From Deminuibacter soli (GTDB lineage: Bacteria > Bacteroidota > Bacteroidia > Chitinophagales > Chitinophagaceae), in the NCBI RefSeq assembly GCF_003412455.1, contig NZ_QTJU01000019.1, positions 1-32,110 on the forward strand: DNA of 32,110 nucleotides, read 5' to 3'. Below the pieces are notes generated by a model. The model saw only the letters and a list, made by a program, of their open reading frames with translations. It was not told where the DNA came from and made no database searches. Shown here one piece after another: positions 1 to 8,411 of this stretch. Both the position numbers and the translations under genes were made by a program. Every line of letters begins with the position of its first letter. The first letter of the stretch is position 1.

Positions 1-48
1 TGCAACGAAAAAATATCCAGATCAGGTGTATAACTATAAAAACAAAAT

Positions 49-124
49 GAGGCTGCCTCTTTCTTGAAGTGCCCCCTAAAAGCGTCTAACTTTAAGGGGG
101 CACTTCATCTTTTGAGACAGCCTC
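49..124. repeat. Two-tier inverted repeat (terminator or IS-end relic)
   Basis: Outer arms at 49-59 and 114-124 (gaggctgcctc / gagacagcctc) differ at one base. Inner arms at 65-80 and 91-107 (core gaagtgccccc / gggggcacttc) pair with a one-base bulge. On the minus strand the structure lies downstream of the efflux operon and is followed by a T-rich tract, so it could end that transcript. The inner arms, read inward as TGAAGTGCCCCC then AAAGTTAGAC on the right-hand arm, also resemble the terminal inverted repeats of IS3-family elements, so a MITE or two abutting IS ends is an alternative. No transposase is visible. Confidence 0.6.
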
Positions 125-196
125 TTCCTAAGGCAGGCAACGATACTGGTTTGTAATAATCTCTCCTATGTGCCCTGCTGTAATGTTTGTGGCTGC

Positions 197-1366
197 TTAT
201 TCCGTTACTTTTACGTTCTGTAGTGCTGCGCCTTCCCTCATTTCTTCCGATGCTGCTTTTACCAAATGATCGCCTGGGTTAAGTGTGCCGAATATTTCTA
301 CCTTTCCTTCTGCCGTTCTGCCAACTTTTACCGGTACGTATTCTGCCTTATTATCCTGCGTTAAACGGATAACAAATACTTTCTCTGTTGAGTTAATCAC
401 TGCTGTTTTTGGTACAACAAAGCTGCTGTCCCGTGCAGGCAGCGGAACACTTACTTCTGTTACCATGCCGGGCAGTAATTTATTGTTGTCGTTGTACACG
501 TCCATCTCCACGCGTTCTGCGCGCAGTTTGTTATCCAAAGCACCGGCCAGGCGTTTTATCTGTGCGTTGAATACTTCGTTGGGCATTGCCTTAACGGTGA
601 ATTTTACGCTGCTCTGGTTGGTGAGGTAAGCTGTGTAGGCATCTGGCACTGATACCACCAAACGCAGTTTCTTTTGTTCCTGCAAGGTAAACAGCGGAAA
701 CTCTGAACCTTTACCTGAAGGACCAACATAGGCACCTACGTTTACGTTACGTGCGGTAATTACACCGCTAAAGGGCGCACGTATTTCGAGGTATGCTTTG
801 GTTTCGGCTACTTCGCGGTAAGCGCTTTTGGCTGCTTCCAGCTGCGCCAGGTCAGAGTTTTTGCGGGCTGCGGCCTGGTCAAGGTCGTTGGGCGAAATGG
901 TGCCGGGTGTTTTGCTGGTTTCCAGCAGGCGGTCGTAATTGGCCTTGCTGGCTGTGTAAATGGCTTCCTGCGATTTCAGGCGCGATTCTGCACCGGCCAG
1001 GCGGGAGCTGATTTCAGGGGCTTCCATTTCAATCAGCAGCTGACCTTGTTTTACTTCACTGCCCACATCGGCATACAGTTTTTTTACAAAGCTGTTTTCT
1101 TTCGCATACAGGTCAACCTGCTGAAAAGCGATCAGTTCACCGGGTACATGCAGTTCGCTCGACAGGCGGCCTTTCTGCAGGTTAAACACCTCGGTTGTTA
1201 CCGCAGCAGCAGGCGCGGCGTTTTCTTTCTTTTCTTCTGCTGCCTTGCTTTCGCTTGAGTGGCAGCTGCTAAGCAGTGTGCCGGCAGCCAGCATGCCGGT
1301 TAATAAAAGCGCACTGTTCCTGGTAATATTTTTATAACGGTTCATATTGCTGAATTTGTTAGTCAT
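197..1366 (-). CDS. RND efflux membrane-fusion (periplasmic adaptor) lipoprotein
   Basis: Periplasmic adaptor that would bridge the RND pump and the outer-membrane channel encoded just upstream in the same operon. The protein has 389 residues. Its N-terminus is a lipoprotein signal with the lipobox LLSSC and Cys35 as the probable acylated residue. The two halves of a lipoyl-like domain are visible at about residues 93-119 (AdvGseVkqGQLLiEmeaPE) and 190-216 (IrAPFsGVItarnvnvGayV), separated by an alpha-helical hairpin, with beta-barrel and membrane-proximal regions after them. This is the HlyD/AcrA family layout and length. It is the last gene of the operon, 36 bp after the pump stop. A second in-frame ATG (residue 8) is an equally good start. 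Substrate cannot be read from the sequence. Confidence 0.92.
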   Translation of the reverse strand: MTNKFSNMNRYKNITRNSALLLTGMLAAGTLLSSCHSSESKAAEEKKENAAPAAAVTTEVFNLQKGRLSSELHVPGELIAFQQVDLYAKENSFVKKLYADVGSEVKQGQLLIEMEAPEISSRLAGAESRLKSQEAIYTASKANYDRLLETSKTPGTISPNDLDQAAARKNSDLAQLEAAKSAYREVAETKAYLEIRAPFSGVITARNVNVGAYVGPSGKGSEFPLFTLQEQKKLRLVVSVPDAYTAYLTNQSSVKFTVKAMPNEVFNAQIKRLAGALDNKLRAERVEMDVYNDNNKLLPGMVTEVSVPLPARDSSFVVPKTAVINSTEKVFVIRLTQDNKAEYVPVKVGRTAEGKVEIFGTLNPGDHLVKAASEEMREGAALQNVKVTE

Positions 1367-1402
1367 CGGATGTGTTGTTACGTTAATACTTGCCTCAATG
1401 TT

Positions 1403-4400
1403 TTATGCATGGTTAACCTGGTCTACCGCAGCGATATAGTGAATACTGTCTTTGTCTTCAGGATCCAGTGATACCGACTGTGTGCTTGTTTTTTTCTGTA
1501 CCCAGGCAAATACCAGCGGCAGAATAAACAATGCTGCAAAGGTACTGGCAACAAGGCCACCAATTACTGCACGTCCTAAAGGCGCACTCTGGTCGCCGCC
1601 TTCACCCAGACCGCTTGCCATCGGAATCATACCTACCACCATGGCCACGCTGGTCATTAAAATGGGGCGCAAACGCACGCTGGCTGCTTCTTTGGCTGCG
1701 CGTACCGAATCGCCGTACTGCAAACGCAAGTGTTCGGCATTGGTTACCAGCAGCACTGAGTTGGAAATTGATACACCTACCGACATAATCATACCCATGT
1801 ACGATTGCAGGTTAAGGGTTGAGTTGGTGAGCAGCAGCAGGCCCAGCGAACCTACCAGTACCGCGGGTACCGTACAAAGTACTACCAGCGATACCTTGAA
1901 GCTCTGGAAGTTAGCTGCCAGCATCAGGAAGATTACCACGATGGCCACAATCAAACCGCTTTGCAGGCTGTCGAGCGTTTCGGTTAATACCGGGCTCAGG
2001 CCTTTGGTTTCAACGGTTAAACCACGTGGCAGTTTGCCGATTGATGCGATGGCTTTATCTACATCTTTGGTGGCAGTACCGAGGTCCATACCAGATATGT
2101 TGGCTGTAACGCTTAATACAGGCAATGCACCTACGTTATCGTTTTCACCATATACGGTATCGGTTTTAATGGTAGCCACATCATTCAGCAGCGGGCGGCC
2201 CTGGTTGGGCGCTACGGGAATTTCACCAATATCGCTCGGGCTGGTCATCTGGTTTTCAGGAACTTCTACCTGTACGTTGTAACTGAGGCCAACGCGTGTA
2301 TCAACCCACACGTTCTTTTCTGTTAAACGCGAAGAGGAAGTTGCGGCAATCAGTGAACGCGAAATATCGTTCATGTTGGTGCCCAGCTGCGCTGCTTTTA
2401 CGCGGTCGATGTCAATTTTAATGGCCGGATACTTGGTAGCCTGGCCCAGCTGCACATCGCGCAGGTAAGGTATCTGCTGTAATTTTTCGATTACTTTATT
2501 CGCGTATTCTTCGTTCTGCTTTTTGTTTTTACCCAGTAAACGCACTTCAATAGGCGTGGGCGATCCCTGGCTCAATATTTTGTCTGTTAACTCAATTGGC
2601 TCAAAGCTCAGCTTCACGTTGGGCATCACTTCTTTCATCTTCGCACGGAAACGGTCTTTCAGGTCGTCCATGTTCACCTTGTAATCTTCTTTCAACGCCA
2701 CCTGTAATACACCTTCCTGCGGGCCGGCCATAAACAGGTAAATGGGGTTGGTTGAATAAGAAGAACCGTGCAGACCAACCATGGCCGAGGTAATTTCTAC
2801 ATTCTCCTTGCCTACCAGTCCGTTGATTACATCCAGTGTTTTCAGCACGTTGCGTTCTGTCTGTTCCATCCTGGTACCGTCTACATCGCGTATACGCACC
2901 TGGAACTGGCCTGCATTGCTTTTCGGCAATACGTCGCGGCCAATGATGCTGAGGAACCAGCCTGCCAGTGCCAGGCCGCCAATTACATATACAATAACAA
3001 TCGGGGCGCGTTTGGGGAAACAACGTTCCATAAAACGCATGAAGCGGTTACGGAATTTTTCAAAACGGGTAAGTTTCGGTTTCTCTGTGAGCAGGCGTTC
3101 ATGCTGGTTCCAGGTATCTTTTTCTGTTTCGGGCGGAATGCCTGAAGCCAGGAAATCGCGCTCATCCTGTGTAAGGTGTGCGTTGCCATTGGCATGCTCC
3201 GTTTTTTTGTGCTTGTGCTTCATTAACCAGTTGGCCAGTACAGGTACCAGCGTTTGGGCCATGAGGTAAGAAGTGATCATGGAGAATGCGATGGCCAGGG
3301 CCAGCGGCAGGAACAATGATCCGGGAATACCTTTCATGGTAAAGGCAGGCGCAAACACGGCCAGTATACAGAACAGGATGAGCAGTTTGGAGAACGCGAT
3401 CTCCTTACACGCATCCCATATGGCGAGCGCCTTGGGCTTGCCCATATCCATATGCTGGTGAATATTTTCGATGGTTACCGTACTCTCATCCACCAATATA
3501 CCAATGGCAAGGGCCAGGCCGCTCAGCGTCATGATATTGATGGTTTGCCCGAATAAAGAAAGGAACAGTACGCCAGAGATAATACAGGTGGGGATGGTTA
3601 ATATTACAATCAACGCACCACGCGGGTCACCCAAAAACAGCAGTACCATTAAGCCGGTGAGTATGGCACCAATGGCACCTTCGCTCAGCAGGCTTTTTAC
3701 GGAGTTGATGACGTATACGGATTGGTCGAACTGGTAACTCAGTTTTACGTCTTCCGGTAACAGTGCCTGGAATTTGGGGATGTTCTTTTTCAGGTTCTGC
3801 ACTACTTCCCAGGTACTGGCAGTAGCTGATTTGGTAATAGGCATGTATACGGAACGGCGGCCGTTTACCAATACATAACCGTTGGTGATATCTGCGCCAT
3901 CTTCTACAGTGGCAACATCTTTCAGGTATAAGTTCTGCACGCCGCCGGTAAACAGTGGTATGTTACCAAAGTCTTCCACGTTTTTAATGGTGGTGTTGGC
4001 AGGTGTAAAATAGTTGAGGTTACCTACCCTAACGTTACCTGCGGGTGTGCTTTGGTTGTTTACACGCAATGCAGCTACCAGCTGGTCGGGCGTCATGTTG
4101 TGCTGGCGCAGCAGTTCGGGATCAGCTTTAATAACAATGGTACGTGCGTTACCACCAAATGGTGCAGGTGCAACGAGACCCGGAATTGAACTGAAACCTG
4201 CGCGAACGTATACCAGCGCCAGATCCTGCAACTCGTTGTTCGAGCGTTTTTCACTGCTCAGTACCAGCTGCCCTACAGGAAGTGTAGAGGCGTCGAAACG
4301 GAGAATGAACGGCGGTTGCGATCCCGGCGGGAATATCGCCTGCGCCCTGTTGGTATAACCCGTTACCTCCGCTGCGGCCTGGGCCATGTTGGTGCCCTGG

Positions 4401-4687
4401 TAAAAGGTGAGTTTAATAAGCGTTAAGCCCTGGATGTTTTTGGTTTCAATGCTTTTTACACCGCTTACATACAGCAGCAGGTTTACATAGTTTTTACCAA
4501 AAAAAGATTCCATCTGGTCAGGTGTGTAACCGCCAAAGGGGTGAGAGATGTAGATTACCGGCAAATCGATGTCCGGGAAAATGTCCACCTTAATGGTAGT
4601 TACGGCTTTGATACCGAAAAAGAACAAACCCGCTACCAATACAAGGATGGAAATCGGTTTCCGGAGCGCACTTTTAATTAATCCCAT
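1403..4687 (-). CDS. RND family efflux pump, inner-membrane subunit
   Basis: Proton-driven efflux transporter of the AcrB/MMPL superfamily, 1094 residues, normal length. Visible layout: TM1 (about 11-30), large periplasmic porter domain, a block of TM helices from about 335, a cytoplasmic linker rich in charged residues, a second TM (about 560-580), second porter domain, and a final TM block. The TM4 proton-relay segment reads GILVDESTVTIEN (residues 396-408): the first Asp of the usual Asp-Asp pair is present (D400), while the second is Glu (E401). The segment is closer to multidrug (HAE-type) than to heavy-metal pumps, since the metal-binding motifs of CusA-type pumps are not evident. It lies 34 bp downstream of the outer-membrane factor and 36 bp upstream of the adaptor, so all three are probably co-transcribed. 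Confidence 0.93.
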   Translation of the reverse strand: MGLIKSALRKPISILVLVAGLFFFGIKAVTTIKVDIFPDIDLPVIYISHPFGGYTPDQMESFFGKNYVNLLLYVSGVKSIETKNIQGLTLIKLTFYQGTNMAQAAAEVTGYTNRAQAIFPPGSQPPFILRFDASTLPVGQLVLSSEKRSNNELQDLALVYVRAGFSSIPGLVAPAPFGGNARTIVIKADPELLRQHNMTPDQLVAALRVNNQSTPAGNVRVGNLNYFTPANTTIKNVEDFGNIPLFTGGVQNLYLKDVATVEDGADITNGYVLVNGRRSVYMPITKSATASTWEVVQNLKKNIPKFQALLPEDVKLSYQFDQSVYVINSVKSLLSEGAIGAILTGLMVLLFLGDPRGALIVILTIPTCIISGVLFLSLFGQTINIMTLSGLALAIGILVDESTVTIENIHQHMDMGKPKALAIWDACKEIAFSKLLILFCILAVFAPAFTMKGIPGSLFLPLALAIAFSMITSYLMAQTLVPVLANWLMKHKHKKTEHANGNAHLTQDERDFLASGIPPETEKDTWNQHERLLTEKPKLTRFEKFRNRFMRFMERCFPKRAPIVIVYVIGGLALAGWFLSIIGRDVLPKSNAGQFQVRIRDVDGTRMEQTERNVLKTLDVINGLVGKENVEITSAMVGLHGSSYSTNPIYLFMAGPQEGVLQVALKEDYKVNMDDLKDRFRAKMKEVMPNVKLSFEPIELTDKILSQGSPTPIEVRLLGKNKKQNEEYANKVIEKLQQIPYLRDVQLGQATKYPAIKIDIDRVKAAQLGTNMNDISRSLIAATSSSRLTEKNVWVDTRVGLSYNVQVEVPENQMTSPSDIGEIPVAPNQGRPLLNDVATIKTDTVYGENDNVGALPVLSVTANISGMDLGTATKDVDKAIASIGKLPRGLTVETKGLSPVLTETLDSLQSGLIVAIVVIFLMLAANFQSFKVSLVVLCTVPAVLVGSLGLLLLTNSTLNLQSYMGMIMSVGVSISNSVLLVTNAEHLRLQYGDSVRAAKEAASVRLRPILMTSVAMVVGMIPMASGLGEGGDQSAPLGRAVIGGLVASTFAALFILPLVFAWVQKKTSTQSVSLDPEDKDSIHYIAAVDQVNHA

Positions 4688-4721
4688 GAGAAATAATGTT
4701 CAGGTGATGAAATGCTATTGC

Positions 4722-6131
4722 CTAAAACTGGCTGATAAATAAGTTAAAGTCGCCTGCTGATGCTGCTTTCAGCAACAGGGCCTGCCATACGTTGTTGTAG
4801 GCGATGTCCCTGTCGGTTTCTGCACGGTTTAATGCGTACAGTGCCTGGGTTACGTCTACTATATTGCTCAATCCGTTTTTATATAATACGCTTTTCTGCA
4901 GGTAGGCGTCGCTCGATGCTTTTACCTGTATGGGCGCTTCGGTATAGTTGTCCAGTGCGTTGCGCATTTTGGTTTGCGACAGGCTTTCCTGCGTTTTCAG
5001 GCGCTGGTTAATGAGCTCATACTCATCCTGCAAAGCGCGTGAGGTCCACAGCTGTGAAGCTACCTGGTGTTTTACACGCAGCGGGCTGGTGAGGTTCCAG
5101 GTAACGCCTACACCAATGAGGTAGTTGGCTCTTGTGGGGCTGATGCCGTCAAAATAGTTGTGGGTATAACCGCCGGGGTTGGCTGCGCCGTAGTCGTAAT
5201 CAAAGCCTGATGCCCTGTCCTGCAGCACACCAAACAAAGAGAATACGGGGTAGTTGAAGGTGCGCAGGTATTTGGCCTGTTCGTTACTCAGGTCAATACG
5301 GCGTTTGTAAAACTGCAGTACCGGGTGGTTGGCGAGCTGCGATTGTGCCGCAGAATCGTAGGCCGTAGTGGGTATGCGTGTTACAAACAAAGTATCCAGC
5401 GTGTACGCGGTTGCAGGGCCGGTGCCCAGCAATTCGCTCAGCTCGCTTGCCTGTTGCTGCTGCTGGTCAATAGCACGGGTTAAAGCGATTTTTGCGTTGG
5501 ATACTTCGGCATTGGCCAGTGAAGAATCCACTCCTGCATTCAACCCGCTTTTAGCACGCGCGGTAACTACCAGCTGAAAGCTCTGTGCCCTGTCGAGGTT
5601 TCTTTGTTGCGACAGCACAATGCGCTGTGCTGCCAGCAGGTTAAGGTATGCGCCTGCTACACGCACTTCCTGCTGAAACTTCTCCTGCTCCAGGTCGCTC
5701 GCATCGCGCGCTACGGCCTGCTGGTATACTTTTATTTTTTCCTTGGCTTTACCAAATGCGTAGAAGTCCCAGTTAATGTTGGCGAGATACAATGCGCCGA
5801 ATGCGGAGTTCCAGTTCTGGTGCGCGAGGGCCGGACCAGAGGATGCTACGCTTAAACCACGGTAGCCGTACAGCGGACCGGTGGTACCATTGATAGTACC
5901 GTAATCCTGCTGCGCCGACAGGGTGAAGTCGGGCAGGGCATCGCGCTGTGCTGCGGTAACGTTTGACTTCGACGCGTTTAAATAGTTGTTTTTAGCTTTA
6001 ATACTTGCATAATTCGACAATGCTGTCTGAACCGCATCTTTCAGTGTTAATACCTGTGCTTTAGAAATAGAAATGCTTGCCCCGCCAGCTAAAGAGAGCA
6101 GGAGCAAGCGAATCGCGTATTGTTTTACCAT
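4722..6131 (-). CDS. TolC-like outer-membrane efflux factor
   Basis: Outer-membrane channel of the tripartite efflux system, 469 residues from the start chosen here. A cleavable Sec signal (MVKQYAIRLLLLSLAGGA, cut probably after SKAQ) precedes two OEP repeats, each with long alpha-helical stretches (for example VTAAQRDALPDFTLSAQQDY and the Gln-rich helix near residues 230-245). There is no lipobox Cys. An in-frame TTG at 6164 would extend the protein by 11 residues, but it falls inside the likely -7 promoter element, so ATG at 6131 is preferred. It is the first gene of the operon and is divergent from a LysR-type regulator. Confidence 0.9.
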   Translation of the reverse strand: MVKQYAIRLLLLSLAGGASISISKAQVLTLKDAVQTALSNYASIKAKNNYLNASKSNVTAAQRDALPDFTLSAQQDYGTINGTTGPLYGYRGLSVASSGPALAHQNWNSAFGALYLANINWDFYAFGKAKEKIKVYQQAVARDASDLEQEKFQQEVRVAGAYLNLLAAQRIVLSQQRNLDRAQSFQLVVTARAKSGLNAGVDSSLANAEVSNAKIALTRAIDQQQQQASELSELLGTGPATAYTLDTLFVTRIPTTAYDSAAQSQLANHPVLQFYKRRIDLSNEQAKYLRTFNYPVFSLFGVLQDRASGFDYDYGAANPGGYTHNYFDGISPTRANYLIGVGVTWNLTSPLRVKHQVASQLWTSRALQDEYELINQRLKTQESLSQTKMRNALDNYTEAPIQVKASSDAYLQKSVLYKNGLSNIVDVTQALYALNRAETDRDIAYNNVWQALLLKAASAGDFNLFISQF

Positions 6132-6161
6132 ATCTGATGGAATGATTGCTAAACCGAATTG

Positions 6162-6169
6162 CAAATGTA
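6162..6169 (-). promoter_or_regulatory. Bacteroidota -7 box of the efflux operon
   Basis: The minus strand reads TACATTTG, an exact match to the TAnnTTTG -7 consensus of Bacteroidota primary sigma factors. It lies 31 bp upstream of the outer-membrane factor ATG. A good -33 TTTG is not obvious, which would suit an activator-dependent promoter. Confidence 0.6.
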
Positions 6170-6213
6170 GAATTCCTTACACTATGAGGAAAATGAATTA
6201 ATTTTATAAAAAC

Positions 6214-6230
6214 CATTAGTTTTGCTAATG
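6214..6230. promoter_or_regulatory. Putative LysR-type operator palindrome
   Basis: A perfect 6-bp inverted repeat around a 5-bp centre (CATTAG ttttg CTAATG), matching the T-N11-A layout of LysR-type recognition sites. With a transcription start about 7 bp after the TACATTTG box, the palindrome centre falls near -66 of the efflux operon, the usual LysR recognition position. It is also about 90 bp upstream of the regulator ATG, so it could serve autoregulation. Confidence 0.65.
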
Positions 6231-6315
6231 ATCGGTGAACACGCATTTTTTGCAAGTAAAATGTAGATCAACTGTTAAAATCACCAATAATTATTTTAAC
6301 AATCAACCATTTATC

Positions 6316-7299
6316 ATGAACATAGGATTGCATCATTTCAAATTGGTAGACACTATTGTGAAGGAAGGTACAGTTACTAAGGCTGCCGAAGCATTGCACC
6401 TTACCCAATCGGCGTTAAGCCACCAGCTGAAAGAATTGGAAACAGAAATGGATACCGCCGTGTTCTTGCGTCGCGGAAAAAGACTGGAATTAAGTGAAGA
6501 AGGACATCGTTTCCTGCGCAGCGCCCAGGTAATTCTTTCAGAAATCAATGGTTTGAAGGAGGATTTGCTCAACTACAAAGGCGGCCTTACCGGTAACCTA
6601 CGCATCATTACCCAATGTTACACTGCCTACCATTGGCTGCCCTGCATTATTAAGTACTACAAAAGCAAATGCCCGGATATTAATGTGCAGATTGCCTCAG
6701 AAGCTGCACACCGCCCGCTGGAGTTTTTGCTGCGCAACGAGCTGGATGTGGCCATTGTTAAAAACAAGATCAACGATCCCAATATCCGTTACGAACCTAT
6801 TTTTGAAGACCAGTTGCTCGCCATTATGTCGCGCAATCACCCGCTGGCCAAAAAACGTTTCATCCACATCAGCGATTTTTATAATGAAGAACTGTACCTG
6901 GGCAATGCCGATCCGCAAGCGGGCAACCAGAGTGTAATAGAAACACTGCTGCAAACGCAACAGGTAAAACCCAAACATATTCACCGCATTCACTACACTG
7001 ATGCTATTATTGAACTGGTTGATTCCAACCTCGGCGTAAGCGTTATGGCCGACTGGATTGTACAGCCTTACCTCGAAAGCAAAGACATTGTAGCGCGCCC
7101 CCTGCCCTCAGAGCTGGGCAAACGTACCTGGTATGCCGCCACCTGCAAACAAAACATCTCTATCCGCAATTTCCTGGATTGTTTAAAGTACCATTTCTCA
7201 GAAATGACGATGAAAATAAACACCCAGAAAGGTGAACTGGTGTTACCACAGCTGTCGCCGCTTAGCACAATTGGGAAGGTGCCTTCGGTGGCGGTTTGA
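6316..7299 (+). CDS. LysR-type transcriptional regulator
   Basis: DNA-binding regulator with an N-terminal winged helix-turn-helix (about residues 18-41, with TKAAEALHLTQSALSHQLKE typical of the family) and a C-terminal periplasmic-binding-protein-like effector domain (from about residue 90, GNLRIITQCYTAYHWLPCII). At 327 residues it is within the normal range and looks closest to MetR-like members. A GTG at 6235 would add 27 residues of low-complexity sequence ahead of the conserved start, so ATG at 6316 (MNIGLHHF) is chosen. It is divergent from the efflux operon with a palindromic operator between, which suggests that it controls the pump. The inducer is unknown. Confidence 0.9.
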   Translation: MNIGLHHFKLVDTIVKEGTVTKAAEALHLTQSALSHQLKELETEMDTAVFLRRGKRLELSEEGHRFLRSAQVILSEINGLKEDLLNYKGGLTGNLRIITQCYTAYHWLPCIIKYYKSKCPDINVQIASEAAHRPLEFLLRNELDVAIVKNKINDPNIRYEPIFEDQLLAIMSRNHPLAKKRFIHISDFYNEELYLGNADPQAGNQSVIETLLQTQQVKPKHIHRIHYTDAIIELVDSNLGVSVMADWIVQPYLESKDIVARPLPSELGKRTWYAATCKQNISIRNFLDCLKYHFSEMTMKINTQKGELVLPQLSPLSTIGKVPSVAV

Positions 7300-7307
7300 G
7301 GATGATG

Positions 7308-7363
7308 GTTTGACGTTTGACGTTTGACGTTTCATGTTTCATGTTTAATGTTTCATGTTTAAT
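7308..7363. repeat. Period-7 array, eight GTTTNNN units
   Basis: Eight consecutive 7-bp units beginning at 7308: GTTTGAC three times, GTTTCAT twice, then GTTTAAT, GTTTCAT, GTTTAAT. Every unit keeps GTTT while the last three bases vary. It lies 9 bp after the LysR gene stop. It is the longest of the 7-bp arrays in the window. Confidence 0.9.
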
Positions 7364-7380
7364 GTTAATGGCAAAGATAT

Positions 7381-7446
7381 GCCGTTGGCTGTGTCCCCAC
7401 AGCCAGCACTTGTTCGCGATTCGGCTGTGAGCACACGGCTGCGGGC
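7381..7446 (-). repeat. GGCTGTG double-hairpin repeat, copy 1
   Basis: One copy of the dispersed ~66-bp element: end GCCGTTGG, hairpin GGCTGTG-tcc-CCACAGCC, a spacer of about 18 bp, a second imperfect hairpin (GGCTGTGagcacacGGCT) and end CTGCGGGC. It is inverted relative to the copies at 8207, 14650 and 31867. Confidence 0.85.
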
Positions 7447-7475
7447 AAAGTAATTTGCCTTTGTGTACGCAGGAT

Positions 7476-7503
7476 CATTCACTATTGCCTATTACTATTC
7501 ACC
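7476..7503. repeat. TTCACTATT-type period-7 repeat
   Basis: Sequence built on CACTATT / CCTATTA / CTATTCA words, the same family as at 14598, 16859, 19710, 24741 and 31763. It sits directly upstream of the HAD gene and would be translated if the TTG at 7455 were used as start, which argues against that start. Confidence 0.75.
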
Positions 7504-7514
7504 AAATTACCGGT

Positions 7515-8168
7515 ATGCTTAACAACTTCACCAACATACTCTGGGACTTTGATGGCGTTATTATGGATTCCAATCCTATCAGGGACGTTGGGTTTGAACA
7601 AATATTCGCTTCTTTTCCCAAAGAACAGGTAGATGCGCTGATGGTGTTTCACCGCAACAATGGCGGCCTGTCGCGCTTTGTGAAAATCCGTTATTTTTTT
7701 GAAGAAATTCTGCATAAGCAAGTAAGCGAAGCAACGGTGCAGGAATATGCAGACAGCTTTTCTACGCTGATGCGTGAACTGCTGTTAAACAAATCGCTGC
7801 TTATTGCAGACAGCCTGCACTTTATACAACAAGAGGCAGGAAACAGGCAATTTCACCTGGTATCTGCCTCGGCGCAGGATGAACTGCATTATGTAAGCAA
7901 AGCATTGGATATTGACAGTTATTTTATTTCCATAGTAGGCTCACCCGCAAGCAAAACAGACAATGTGCAGCAACTGCTGCAGCAATATGGCTATCATGCC
8001 GGTAACACGTGTTTAATTGGTGATTCGCATAATGATGCGCATGCGGCGGCGGCGAATCATATTCCTTTCTTTGGGTATCATTCAGCAAAGCTGGAAGCGG
8101 ATGAAAGGCTTGGTTATGTTTATTCATTCAGGGAAGGGAAATACAGGGAGGGACGAAGTGAGTTGTGA
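7515..8168 (+). CDS. HAD-superfamily phosphatase (phosphoglycolate phosphatase-like)
   Basis: Small-molecule phosphatase or phosphomutase of the haloacid dehalogenase superfamily, 217 residues. Motif I is DFDGV (nucleophile D11, acid D13), motif II is the Ser in HLVSAS, motif III is the Lys in SPASKTDN, and motif IV is IGDSHNDA. An alpha-helical cap lies between motifs I and II, as in the beta-phosphoglucomutase/Gph group. The substrate is not predictable. A TTG 60 bp upstream is in frame but lies in a dispersed repeat, so ATG 7515 is preferred. The last few codons (GRSEL) run into a repeat-like GTGAGTTGTGA stretch, so the C-terminus may have been altered by the repeat. Confidence 0.87.
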   Translation: MLNNFTNILWDFDGVIMDSNPIRDVGFEQIFASFPKEQVDALMVFHRNNGGLSRFVKIRYFFEEILHKQVSEATVQEYADSFSTLMRELLLNKSLLIADSLHFIQQEAGNRQFHLVSASAQDELHYVSKALDIDSYFISIVGSPASKTDNVQQLLQQYGYHAGNTCLIGDSHNDAHAAAANHIPFFGYHSAKLEADERLGYVYSFREGKYREGRSEL

Positions 8169-8272
8169 AAGGCATCGAGAATCGACAGTCGATCGACCTT
8201 CACATTGCCCGCGGCTGTGTCCTCACAGCCGCATCTTTAATGTGTGTTGGCTATGAAGACACAGCCAACGGC
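8157..8272 (+). repeat. Composite repeat: TCGA-rich words plus GGCTGTG element, copy 2
   Basis: Bases 8173-8193 hold period-7 words (ATCGAGA, ATCGACA, GTCGATC). They are followed at 8207-8272 by a full double-hairpin element (GCCCGCGGCTGTG, then tcctCACAGCC, spacer, GGCTatgaagACACAGCC, CAACGGC). The whole left part (about 8157-8232) recurs in inverted orientation at about 16886-16958 with only a few differences. Confidence 0.85.
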
Positions 8273-8290
8273 GGATAATCTAAACAAGCT

Positions 8291-8318
8291 TGCAGCTAGT
8301 AGCTCGTAGCTCGCAGCT
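8291..8318. repeat. Period-7 array of NNTAGCT / NGCAGCT units
   Basis: Four 7-bp units: TGCAGCT, AGTAGCT, CGTAGCT, CGCAGCT. The reverse-complement family (TGCGAGC words) occurs at 16794-16821. Confidence 0.85.
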
Positions 8319-8338
8319 GTATTTCCTCTTCAAACAAA

Positions 8339-8370
8339 TTTGCCTGTTCGCTTTTTAACGGCTAATTTTA
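8339..8370 (+). promoter_or_regulatory. Bacteroidota-type promoter of the secreted YD-like protein
   Basis: TTTG at 8339-8342 and TAATTTTA at 8363-8370 (one mismatch to TAnnTTTG) are separated by 20 bp. The predicted start of transcription, near 8376, gives a leader of about 35 nt to the ATG at 8412. Confidence 0.5.
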
Positions 8371-8411
8371 CCCTACCCAAGTTTTTATAAACCCTCATCC
8401 TTTAAAAAACC

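Noticed and set aside
7308-7363. CRISPR-like array
   Set aside because: Units are 7 bp with no spacers, and no cas gene is nearby.
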